NCBI GenBank assembly: GCA_013398955.1
Contig: VWPU01006160.1
Coordinates: 124,001-188,000, forward strand
Reading direction: 5' to 3'
DNA length: 64,000 nucleotides
Source of the DNA: Callaeas wilsoni
Taxonomy: Eukaryota > Chordata > Aves > Passeriformes > Callaeidae
Made by a program: the position numbers and the translations under genes. This document shows, piece after piece, positions 1 to 11,573 of this stretch (its first letter is position 1; each line of letters starts with the position of its first letter). The notes beneath the pieces were generated by a model. It made no database searches, was not told the origin of the DNA, and saw nothing but the letters and a program-made list of their open reading frames with translations.

Positions 1-3000
1 AACAGTGGTTTGTTGATTGGAGGTCACACTAAGGCATTCATTAGCTGAACTAAGTAATCACTTTTTTTTTTTAACTCAAAAAAGCCTAGAACAATTAATT
101 TCTATTTAATTACCATGCATAGTTCTTTTAGAGTGTGCTAATAATGAATACCTTTTCTCACTGAAGTGGCATTGATCACAAATTTACACTGTTGCCTAAC
201 TGATTTAACATGACAAATGTCACAGACCAGACTTTCAGAGCCATTGCTTTTGCATACATATAGCGAAATCAATTTAAAAGGCAATCCATACTACACTTGT
301 AGAGAAGTAGTTATTAACACAGTATTATAAAGAAGTCAATCCCTCCAAGAAGATTTACTTCTACTGAGTAGAGGTATGCAATTTATTTCATTAACTTAAA
401 AGAGGTGCACTGACTTCTTTCCCTTTTTTACTCCCATATTACGGCTTTCCGAATCCTGGTTCACAATCATTGCAGGGAATGTCATGAAAACTAATCGATC
501 CATTTCAGTTTAGGAAAAAATGCCCCCAGTTGATGTTTTAGCTGTCTTTTTAACAATGTTAAATGGCTGGAAACTGTTGAAGTGAAAGACTTTTACTGCT
601 TGCTGCAAGTGAATAGTGTAAACAGTATTGATCTGCTATGAGGGCTTTACAGTAAAGAAACATTCAGTACATTTAAAGGATAAATATCTATTTGATTTAT
701 TTCTAGCTTTTATCCAGACATTTATAAGGTAGCTTTCCCTTCCTTTGCAAAGCTTTCTTTAAAAATAAAAACGGAATTCAGGCCTCTGTTTTAGATGGAC
801 TTGCTCCTGTTATCATCAGTAAAAGCTGAAATCCTCTCAGGAAGAAAAGGAAATAAAGCAGTGGTGGGAGATTTGATGCTTCTGCAAGTGATGAAGATGA
901 GAACTGAGGATCAAGAAGAGGAAGTGAGAAATTATTCAGATCTTCCAAGGCGGAGCCAGATGCCAAAAAGTAAAGTTAGAGATCCTAGAAGGCACAGCCT
1001 GGAATCTTCAAATCTTCTACAAGTTTGGTTTTGATAATATTAATCAAAAAACTCTGAAAGTGACAATCCAGAGATCACGAACTTGAAACAATGAGAGCTA
1101 AAGGAACCCCAGAGACTATGACTGTGACAAGGGAAAAAAACCAACATGTCTGATTTTTCACACATGATATGAAGGACATTTTGTCATGACTTTTTCAATG
1201 CTTTCCAGAGAAAGGAGAGGGTTTGTTGCTTTCAACACACTGTATTTAATTACTTTGTTAATAAATCTACACAAATAGAAAGGCAGAAGGTGCTGTTAGT
1301 GATTGTATGGTTAGTATATAGTATTTTATGCTTTTATTTGTGTTGCACGGCTATGTACTCTTTCACTGGCCTCATTCACAGAAGTCAGTCCATCAGATAT
1401 CCTTTTCTTAGCAGTTTGCATTGGTGGACTGCAGAGCAAAGTGCTTTGAACTCCTTCACAGAGATACATAGTGATCAGATATAACTTTAGCTGGTGTCAC
1501 AGAAAAAAAGGCAAAGGCTTTTTCTCCTCTCAGAACAAGCCAAAGTGTGCCTTAACTCACCTACTGCAGAAGACCAGATTTGTACAAGATTTCATGGTAA
1601 ACTGACAGCAGAAGAGATGAATTAGCATAACTGACTGTTCCACTTGCAGAGATTAAATAGCCTTTTACTGCAGATGTTTACTAAGGAAAATGCTCCCTAG
1701 TGGAAGACTATAAACAGTTAAGATGGATTTGATGAGAATTTTAATTGCTGTTAGGCAATTGGTAATGGAAAGGTTTTATTAAGCGCCATGCAAAAAACAA
1801 TCGACATTTTTGAGAAAAAAAAGATCTTAGTAACTCAGTGTTTGGACATATTAGTATTTCAGGCAGGAAGGAGGTACTTTCTTAATTTTTGTTCCCATTC
1901 CTTCTATCTAAATTTTAAGAACAATTTCCTTAAGACAGCTAAGTCACATTTCAATGAGATAAGAGCAACCACCTAAAAGCCAAAACTCCTGATCTCCATC
2001 ATCCTTTTTTTTCTGAATGCAGACGAAAAATTGCAGTTTGGACCCTTGTCTTTCTCCCTCTTCAGAAGCAACTAAGTAGTTTGAGTACTCCTCTTGGGAA
2101 GAATTCAAATAGATTAATTTTTTCACATGATGGTAATTTGCTTTGCACAGGAAACACCTAAAAGCAATGATGTAGGATGTTATAGGGGTTTTTTCAAACC
2201 TTCCACTAGAAACTGTTCCCTTTTGCCTGAAACTATTAAATATTCACTACCTCTCTCACCAGAAGAATAGAGGGAGAGGACATAGCTGCATAACATAATG
2301 GCTAGCTCTGAGACCTGGCTTTCTTGCTCCAATGGATACTTCAATTCCCTGCTCCAGTTGGTTCATGATCTGGGACCCATGTCTTCTCCTTCCCAAGTGA
2401 ACGCAGTAACAGGCTATCATATCACGCTTAGCTTCTCCTCTAGAATAATTATTTACTGGGCCTTGCAAGGTGCAATAACATTTGGTTAGTAGAGCAGTCA
2501 CAGCAGAAACACATATTCAGCGCTTCATTCTCTGCCTGCTTGTCTCTCTGAAGCCAAATAAAGAATCCTGCTGTTCCAGCCGTCCAAAAAAAAAAGGACA
2601 GTACGCACTTCACCACACCCAGAATGCCTTTGTCTAAATGTAGTGATGTACGCTCCACATACATGCCTTAAACAACACATATGAGGACATGGGTGTAATT
2701 TCTCTGTAAAAGAGGACTGTAAATGCCCAGCACTGCCATTAGGTAGGAATGTCCCACAGCCACTGGGGCACCTAAGGGGTGTAAAATCAATTGGGGTGCA
2801 GCTGCATCTGGGTAGGGCTTTTAACTGAAAGCAAACTCCAGAAGAGATAGCACACATTAGATAAATTTCTTCAACAAATTATAACATAGACAATATGTTT
2901 ATTGAGATTACGTCATGATGGCTTTTTTGAGGGAGAAAAAAAATCACAATTTTAAATATGAAAACATATTGGAACCAAACAAACAATTCAGTGATGCTTC

Positions 3001-6000
3001 TAAGGTGGACAATTTCTTGGTAGGCAGCACTAATTGCTGCAATAGCTTTTAGGTGTTCTAATGCACTCAAGTGAATTATGCACCACACTGCTTCTGAATG
3101 ACAAGGCCATTTCTGACTCCATTAATATGGAAGATTTCAGCCAAATGCTTTTAAACGATAGCTTCTCTTTATTTGTAATTTCAGACACTATTGATTTCCT
3201 TCTGTTCCCTTCATTATGATTTCAATTGATTACCTTGGCAACTGCAAAAACAATGATTGCACTTGACACTGTCTGAGACTCTCGAGATGGTATTTGAATA
3301 GGAATGGTATAATTTGGGGGAAAATGGCTACAAGAACCTGCCATTAATGTTACACTTACACTTTACTTTTATTGACTTCCCTCTCTTTCTAACAGGCCCT
3401 TGTCAGGGACTCTCATGCAAATATTGGTTAGGATTTCAGTGACTCTTTGAAGTAAAAGATTCTTATTAAAAAGAGAACACTTTTTGTACTAGTGTTTTTT
3501 TTTCAGCACTGTGACAGTTCAGGGAAACATCCCACCCTAGATGAGATTTTTGTTCCCTTGCCAGAAAAGCTACCAGTTTTTATAAACAATAAACAATGTT
3601 CCTGGCCAAAGGCTTTCTTTTACTAACTGTATTATGTCCTTGCACTCAGAAGAATTTCAAGTACAAAGGCATTACTTCGGATTAAAAGTTAATATGGATT
3701 TATTCAGTTTCATTGCAGCTTATGCCATATAGTTGAGAAATTCCGCATACTTTTCTCAGGGGAAAAGTGGCTGTTTATATCATGTAGCATTTCAGTTCTT
3801 CAGTTTGCACTTTAGCTTTATTCAAGAACTGTCCACAATGTAGTAGCAGTATCCTACCTTTGTAAATAATAGTATACTGGAGATCTCTTTTCTTGTCCAA
3901 GGTATGTCAGAACTGTATTTATGTCAGAGGAAATATTGCAGATAAGAGGGTAAAGTGCAAGAGGGACATCCTCCTCTGAACGTCACAGAGGTAATTCACA
4001 TTTATGGATAGAATTTTAGAAAGACACAACTTCAGTTTCCTGTTTGTCACTGTGTCTATGACCTTTCATTTTGATTTTATGCTACATCGCCAACAATATC
4101 TTCTGATTAAAGCTACCTTCTACAAATGTCAGTCATTTGGTACTTTATATAATAATAGTATTTCTGCTTCTAAACCTACCATTTCAATTTCAAAAAGAAG
4201 GAAAGGACACACCAAAAATGGATCTTTTTCCTTAAAACCTAGGGAATTGGATGTGACATATAGCAAAGGAGTAATTTTAGCAATCTGCCTTTCTGTTATC
4301 AGTTGTGCAGTTGCAATGAAGAGCAGTGCTCTTCTTCCCCAGCCACTCTATTATAGGGAAGCTGAATAATTACAATTAGTGACTATTGATAGTTGAAGTC
4401 ATAGGTTAGGAGAGGAACACTGAGACTCTGACATGATAATTTTCTTCAATGTGATAGCACCCCTCTGCAATCTGACCAACTCAAGTAGAATGAGACTCAA
4501 GAAAAGGTAAGTGTAGAGTAATGAATATTGCATGTTGTAACTATACTTTCTTCTGAGAATATTTATCCATAATTATCCATATCAAAAACGGAAGTGAACT
4601 TTTCCTTTTATCCCTTGCCCTGATATATTTGGTGAAGTAAAAAAACTCTTGGGTAGCCCAAGTCAGTCTTTGATCAGACTTTATAGACATGAAATTCAAT
4701 TATGCAGAGATTTTAAAAAGTGATTCAGCCTGTTACTTTGTCTCTGGTGTCATTCAGGGCAATGCAAATTTTACCCTAACTCACATGGAAACAGCTCTAG
4801 AAACTACGCTAAAGGAGTTCTTGAAAATTTCTGATTCAATCCCATCATACAGGCCCAAGTAGAAAATGAGTAGTGTCCTTGCATTGGTCTATATAGTTGT
4901 TTTACATGAATCATGAAGAAATGTGAGAAGTTTAATTTCATAAAATGCCATCTTGTCTTCCAACCAATGCCTAGATGTTACAGCCAAGTCAGGAAAATCT
5001 GGTGACATTAGTAACTGGAAAGGCAAACTTCAAAATAAGATAAATTTTTTTGGAGGACAATGAGAAGCATAGTTCAATAGAATATTATGCAAAGTGATAT
5101 GGTCACCCAATAGGAAAAATCCAAATTTTTTGAGAAAATGGACACATTACCCAGATGTCCTATTTCTGTAATTCATTCACTTATGAATCTTACAGGACTT
5201 CTCAGTCACACAGCCTGAGATTTGGTATAGGGTTGATCAGAATAATTATTTTCTAAATAAAAGAGAAGGATATCTAGCTGAAAATCTGTAAAATCCTTGG
5301 GAGGAGAAAGAGACACAGATTAAGAAGGAGAGAGACTGAGAGAGAATTTTATGGTAACTCCTTGCACATGTAGATGTGTTATCTCATTGTTGCTGTTGAG
5401 TAAACAGTGCAAAGGAAACCACTAAATTGAGGTGCTATAATGAAATGCTGTTAGTGTAGGCCAAAAGCAATTAAACTGTAGTAAAAACTATTGGGAGTAA
5501 TTCAAACTGTAACTATATAAAAATATTAAATATTAATTAATTTATTTGGCTGTGTTCAAGTTTCAAGTTCACATAGTCATACTTGTTTTGAATAGTTCTC
5601 ATCGTTACGCTATCAGAGAAGAATCTTTAATTTTCACTTCACTGTTGACCAAGAAACACTGAGATAGCTGACCTTGAACTACCTTATCAAATGTAGGCAA
5701 AGCTGACTTACCAGTTTATCAGCAGGCATTGCAGCAATTTGTTTATGTTATGGTTTTTAGATACTTTTGTGGTGTCTAGGAGACTGTCTGCTCCTTTAAG
5801 GGCATCTGGCCAAGGGCTCTTTTCTATGAAAAAGTGGATAATAAGGAAAGGAGGAAACTATAAACAAGAAATTTCAGAGACAGAAACCTGAATAATATAG
5901 GAAACAGCGAGAGAAATCAAGTCTGCCCATTAACAGTAATTGATGAGGACATGTAAGAGCGCAAGAATGTTTGTTCCAACACAGTTTTCGGAGCGTCGAT

Positions 6001-6119
6001 GTGGTTAGTTGGGAAATGGAGTGAAAAAAGGAAAGGCAGAAACAAAATATATAGACGCTTATGTCTAATGAAGTAAAAATGGAGACAATGACAAGAGACG
6101 ACCTCACCAATCACATCAG
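1..6119. other. Unique AT-rich noncoding DNA
   Basis: I see no gene, RNA gene or recognisable transposon here. Open frames are short and overlap on both strands, as expected by chance in AT-rich vertebrate DNA. The longest, about 120 codons at 4,004-4,369 on the plus strand, matches no family I know and has no splice-site context, so I do not call it. A segment near 3,130-3,300 has the even, low-repeat texture often seen in conserved noncoding elements and contains one X-box-like site, but conservation cannot be judged from one genome. Confidence 0.6.
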
Positions 6120-7450
6120 TTGATGGGCTACCAGGAAACTGCAGATGCCCTTTGCAGGAAGATCAACCTGGACTTTGCACCTGATATTATCATAAACCAG
6201 GAGAGATTCTGGAGCCTGGGCTGGGAGAGGTATACAAACCCATGAAGGGATGTGCAAAGGAAGGGGAACCACAAGAACAAACAGCAGGAGGCAGGCAGAA
6301 AAGAGTTATAAAAGGGGCTGGTTACGCTTTTAAAAGAGGACAAGTCTGTACTCACTTCTGGCTGAGCCCTGCACCTGATCACCACAGTCTGTTCTGTCTT
6401 GTGTTTTTTTGCTAAATATTTTCTTAATTATCTCTGCAAAATCTCAGGCTGCAATCTCTGCATATGTGTGCTGCCAGGACTAAGTGCTAGCTACAGGCAA
6501 TACCTCTGTGTGTGAGTAAAATCTGGGGCCAACCGCAGCGGTCAGGCTGAAGCTGTAGGCAACTCTGTCCTGTGGAGCCAGCTACTGGACTGAGTGGTGT
6601 CATAATACCAGGGACTGGAGCAAGCTGGAGCCTTTAACCTCAATTCACTGGAGCAGGAGTGGTATGCACCCTAAAAACCACCTTTGGAAGAACTGACATG
6701 ACAGGAGTTGATTGAGATGCTCAGTGCTGGCAGCTGAAGCCCACGGGTCTTGTGCCAACTGGTGAGTGTCAAGTGGCAGTACTAAACCTAAACCCAGTAA
6801 ACCTGTGGGACAGATGTGTGTGTGGGTGTATTCACTAGCAAACATCAGGCTGCACTAGCCAGCCAGGGGGGCTTGTGAGTGTGCGGGTGTCTAGAGCAAA
6901 GATGTGAATGCCATGTGTTTCCTAGAGAGCACTGAGCTCAACCAGCCACAGGGCAAGGGGCCCATAAAGTGGGTCCAGGATACAGGCAGAGCCAATGGAT
7001 GAACAGAGGGGATGTGACAACACTTGAAGGACCTGAAAATGTGTATGTACTTGTAAACTTCGAGAGTATCTTGTGTGCACTGCACTAGTGACATCATGCC
7101 TCTTCCAGCCCAAGAGAAGGACGGGACTCACCTTTTGTGTTTTACGTGATTCCTTTCTTTGGATGATATTGAAGGCACTGCCTTCCCTGTGGCAGCCTGC
7201 ATGACCAGCTGTTTCAGTATTCTGTGTGTGCCTCCTCTGTGCCTGTCCGTGTTCATGTCTATGTGTGTGGTCCTGGGATATGTGCTGTATTCACCTCTGG
7301 CTGAATCAGCAAATGGGACAGCAGCAGATGCATCCCTCGGGCTGGACAGAGACCCCATGTTCCTGGACACACCTGTCTGGGCTTCATCAGCCCAGCAGGA
7401 GGAAGTCTTTGACAAGAGCAGCTGGATGACATTGCCACTTTCTTAACAAC
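6120..7450 (+). mobile_element. Degraded LTR-like retroviral remnant (candidate)
   Basis: This stretch is richer in G and C than its surroundings. It contains a TATA box (TATAAAA, 6,307-6,313), followed by a leader-like region and then a long GT-rich stretch with repeated 'gtgtgtg' runs up to about 7,290. This order (U3, TATA, R/U5, GT-rich leader) resembles old avian ERVL-class LTR elements; Birddawg-type chicken elements come to mind, but I could not verify the family. The phrase 'tctggctga' occurs both at about 6,358 and at about 7,297, hinting at internal repetition. No terminal TG/CA pair or target-site duplication could be fixed, so the boundaries are approximate. The reading frames at 7,128-7,446 on both strands are by-products of composition and not a gene. 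Confidence 0.35.
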
Positions 7451-10400
7451 CCTTAAAAGCTAGTACAAGACCTCCAGACTTTCAAAATTCTCCCGCTCTG
7501 TTCATTAACCTACAGGAATCTTGGTGCCTATCCAAAGGCCCTGGGTTTGCCACGTGGTTGCTAAACAGTTTCAAAATGTCTGTATCATATTTCAAGTGCT
7601 GTATCAGTTGCCTTTTTCCACCCTCCAAATGTTGTATAGGTTATACTCATGCCAATATTTGGCAGTGATCAATTTCCATTTCTCACCAGCCAAGCAAGGA
7701 CTAATTAATTCAGATTCCCAGGTAGCATCTATACAATTTCCCAATACATATATGGACAGAAGAAATCCAGAAACAGTGTCATCACAGAGCACAAGGCAGG
7801 ATTACAGAAGACACTGTAGTTCTGTGGCTTCATTACAGTTTTATGACTGACAGTAACAAACCACCAGCTCTGTACGGAGTTTGCAATGGCTGAGTTTGCA
7901 GAGATTTGCTGTGTCCAAGTATTTTCAACTATCTGATGACAGGCTGGTGTAACTGAAAGCAGTATTTTCCAATGAGTTTTATACAGATAACTCTAATGAG
8001 TAGTTATTTAGTGTAAAATGAAATATTTACAACTGTAACACAATGATATAGAGCAGAGAAGCGCTGGCGTAAGTGACGATATGAGATGCTGTATAAAGGA
8101 CCACTAAAATGGACAGTCAAGGTATAATAAGAGATGAGGCACAGCCTTGGCACTGAAGAACAGAAAGCCTTAAGCAAGTCACACAAAACTGATATATGGT
8201 TTAGCAAAGAAAAAAAATAAATAGATAGTACTAACCAAACTTAGAGGCATCATGTAGTGAATTCATATATAATGTCAAGCTCCTGAAAAAAGGGAAAGAT
8301 GTAAAAGGATGTTATCAAACATTAAAAAAATACTCCAAGACAATCCCAGGAGGGATCAACGTGCATGTCAAATTCCTTTTGACAGAGGACTCCAGATGCT
8401 GATGACTCACCGTAACACCTGCTCTGTCACCAGGCACAGGCTTTGGAAAAGGTGACCATACCACCAAGAGAGCAGGTACAAACAAAGAAGTGTGTATCAA
8501 CTTTAACCACATTATTATTATTTCTTGTTCTATTACAATTGCATGCATAATGATAAGCTTCTAATTTTCAGTTCTACTAATACTACTAATTTCTTCGCTT
8601 GATTTATATGCAAGGTGGTTGTCCTTTATACTGGTAACCATAACATCAAGAAATTAAAAAGCTTTATTACAGAAATTAAGTACATTTGGGAACTTATTTA
8701 CAGACAACTGTGGGGTGAAGGTTTATCCATCAAATCTTCCATTTTCTTCACTTCTGCCAGTTGATTCGTTTTATTTCTCCAGTTATCTCTACTCTTTAAT
8801 CACTTTCTTATCTCAGTTTTCCTAATTTTTTTCCTTCCCTTTTTCCCTTTTTCAGCTTCTTACTGTTGTGTCACTCTGCCTTTTATAGAGTCCTCTCTCT
8901 TCTTCATTTAGCTCCCCTTAAAATGTTTGCTACTGCCACTGCATGACACCTCTGGGTAGAAGGAAGACAATGCCCTTTACAGGACTGCAGGGCAATTGAG
9001 TCTGAAGCCTCTAATAAATGAATAGGAAGTAATTCCCTTTCTTTGAGACTACAGCAACAGGACAGTGGAACTGCCTGCTTGGAAAAACCCTCCAGTCCTC
9101 AATGCTCCTTTTCTTGCTTTGGAAACTTTTGCTGTGTCTCCTGTTCATTTTCTGGGCTGGCCGTTGGTTCTCTTTTCCCAGAATTTTATGGGAATTCTGT
9201 GCTCTTTGACTACCACAGACCATTGAAAAAAGCCTCGGATTACCTCAAAAGCTTTGAGAAAGAACTGTGAACAACTGTTTTAAAGGCTAAAATATTATTT
9301 ACTTCAACTTCTAAGTTTTACACCTTTTCAGTACATCTAAGCAGAAAGCAATGTGAAATTCAGAATCAGAAACTGGTTTGCTGCAATGAGGTTTTGCCAC
9401 AGTTGTTGATAACATCAGTTTCCAGCCCACATTTCATCAAACAGTTTTTCTGTAATGATTCTGTTGTTTAAGGATAAAAGCCCCTTCTAAGTCTCTTGTC
9501 TGTTTATAACCCTTTAAGAATATTACTGCTTGGCTATAGAGGCCTGCATAGACATGTGACACACAGTACTGACACCATGATACAAAAAGTTTATCCACCA
9601 CACACACACACACATTTTTATCACAAATGGAAGCCCCTCTCCACTTCCTTTCTTCTAAGTTCTGGCCTACATTGCATCACAGAGGAAGCAACATTCTGGC
9701 TTATATATCTGAGTGATGCAAGTATGACATTTAAATCTGTGTATAAGTATATGCAATGCCTATAAAGGTCAGGTGGAAACAGATGTACTTCTATGTAGAA
9801 AATGCACCTTTTAACAAGTATTGACTTTTGTGGGAACATTTGAAGGAAACATACCTTTCAATAATAGTGTATTGTACTGAATTAATGTATCAAGAATTGC
9901 CTCTTGAGATATTGCATCAGAACAGTATCATTACTTTCCTAAATGCAACTCTTGCCTGACAGTTTAATCATAGTGTATAATTGTCACGCACCTGTATGAT
10001 CAAAAATATACATGGAATACTATAGGCAATATAGGTTTGAGGACTTTTTAGTAGAAAAGTTATCAAACTCCCTTAAAAATGAGCTAACTCAGATAAAGAT
10101 TTTTCGCTCAGCCTCATTTCTACTTCATGGTTCCTATTTCTTATTCTCTTTCCAAAAAAGGAAAAATTATTGAATTTCATTCCAATTTGCCAAGTTGCTG
10201 ACTACAGTGGAGAATATCACTTCTCTGAATAGCAGTCTAACATTTAAAAACAGCCTACAGGTGCACTTTGTCTACCATTTGGTGTGGTGGAGCGAGCACA
10301 ATATCTTATTACACTGACTTCTGTGCCTTACCAAGAATTGAATATCAAGCTATTTCTTTCCTTTTCACATACTTTTTTTCACATTTTTTTTTTGTGTCAT

Positions 10401-11189
10401 GACGCATTGCAAATATTGTTAAGTAAACAAAGTGCTATTTGGTTTCTGGTGTAAGATATTCCAGTAACAGAAAAAAAACCTAACAAACTTCCATCATGGC
10501 AAAAATAATGAATATGTCTTCTCTTGATAGAATGAAGAGGCTGCTCTGAAAATGGTAACTCCATTAAAGCGCAGTACTTGCTCTTAGCTTGTAAGTACCG
10601 TAGCTTAAAATGTATTAAAGAAGCTAATGGAATTAGCTGACTATAATTAGGGATGATAGAAACGGTAGATTGAAGTTGGCACAGCAAAGTATCTCATTCA
10701 GTTGGACAGTTTTTTAATACCTCCTTCTGTGGTCAGGAGTTGTCTAATCAGGTATCTTCATGGGCTATGCTTCATATAATGGATGTCATGAACTTTCTTG
10801 TAGGGGTTCCCCTTATGAAATATGTTCAATTATGTGAAAAGCCAGGAATCAAAGAAATTAATCCTAAAATATCAATTTAAGGAGCTTTAAGTGCTGAAGA
10901 ACTTAAATTTATGCTTCTTTTTGTTGCTTGGTTTGGAAAAGTGAAAGTGCTGAAAAGCTGTACCTGCCACCAGCCCCTCAGTTTTGTCTTCCCAAAGACA
11001 ACCTCAGCACTTCATAGTAATTCTTCCTGAGATCCATCAGTTATTTCTTCCCCTTTCCACTCATCATCCCTTGCAGCAAAAAAGGTGCAAAAATATCCTG
11101 CCCCTCAACACTCCCTTACCCCTAACTCAAACACAAGAATGGCAAATATGTTTAGCATTCTGCTTTTCTTTAGTTTTTCTTTGACTTAC
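7451..11189. other. Unique noncoding DNA
   Basis: I see no gene or transposon here apart from a short CA dinucleotide run near 9,600. Pyrimidine-rich patches (8,740-8,930, 10,370-10,390) and A-rich patches are ordinary for this genome type. Confidence 0.55.
9598..9614. repeat. (CA)n microsatellite
   Basis: A short, nearly perfect CA dinucleotide run of about 8 units, read directly from the sequence. It is too short to suggest any special function. Confidence 0.85.
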
Positions 11190-11573
11190 ATCACATCTTT
11201 TCTAATTCTAAGTTGAACCTTTTGGTACATTTCATTCAGCCACTCCTGCCACTTTGGTTCCTCTTGTTTCCACTCAGCCCTTCCACTGCAGGAGTTTTGC
11301 TAGAGCTTCTGAATAGGTACAACATCCTGCCTTGTCACATACTCTGAAGGAAATAAGTCGGAGAAGACCTCTATTTCCAAACAGTTTTCCTGCAATTGGC
11401 CTCAGTCCTGTGGATGAAGCTGTCAGAGTGAAGATACCTGGCTTCCTGTTTGTCCTTGATGACCAGCCATAGATTGCATTCCAGGAGAAGGCAATGCACC
11501 CAGTAAAGCTCTTACTTCGTGCCTGCTGTACTGCCTGAAGCAAGTCATTATATTCCATGTCCTGGGCTTCCAG
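11190..11573 (-). pseudogene. Exon-like block with coding-looking but broken frames
   Basis: On the minus strand this block starts right after a pyrimidine tract and 'ccttgcag' (a good acceptor, AG at 11,574-11,575). It ends at 'gat' followed by GTAAGT, the consensus donor (11,184-11,189). It is 384 bp, a multiple of three. Frame 1 is open for 98 codons from the acceptor (beginning LEAQDMEYNDLLQAV) and then stops. A second frame over the last third reads like real protein (EWKQEEPKWQEWLNEMYQ) up to the donor, but has stops upstream. So no single frame crosses the block. It may be an exon of a decayed gene with frameshifts, an exon of a long noncoding RNA, or two splice-like sites occurring by chance. 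I do not recognise the protein and assign no function. Confidence 0.3.

Noticed and set aside
4004..4369. 121-codon plus-strand frame
   Set aside because: No recognisable family, no splice-site or promoter context, and AT-driven composition; consistent with chance.
7128..7446. Two overlapping 95-codon frames that look secretory or membrane-like
   Set aside because: They overlap on opposite strands within the GT-rich LTR-like segment and show no conserved motif.
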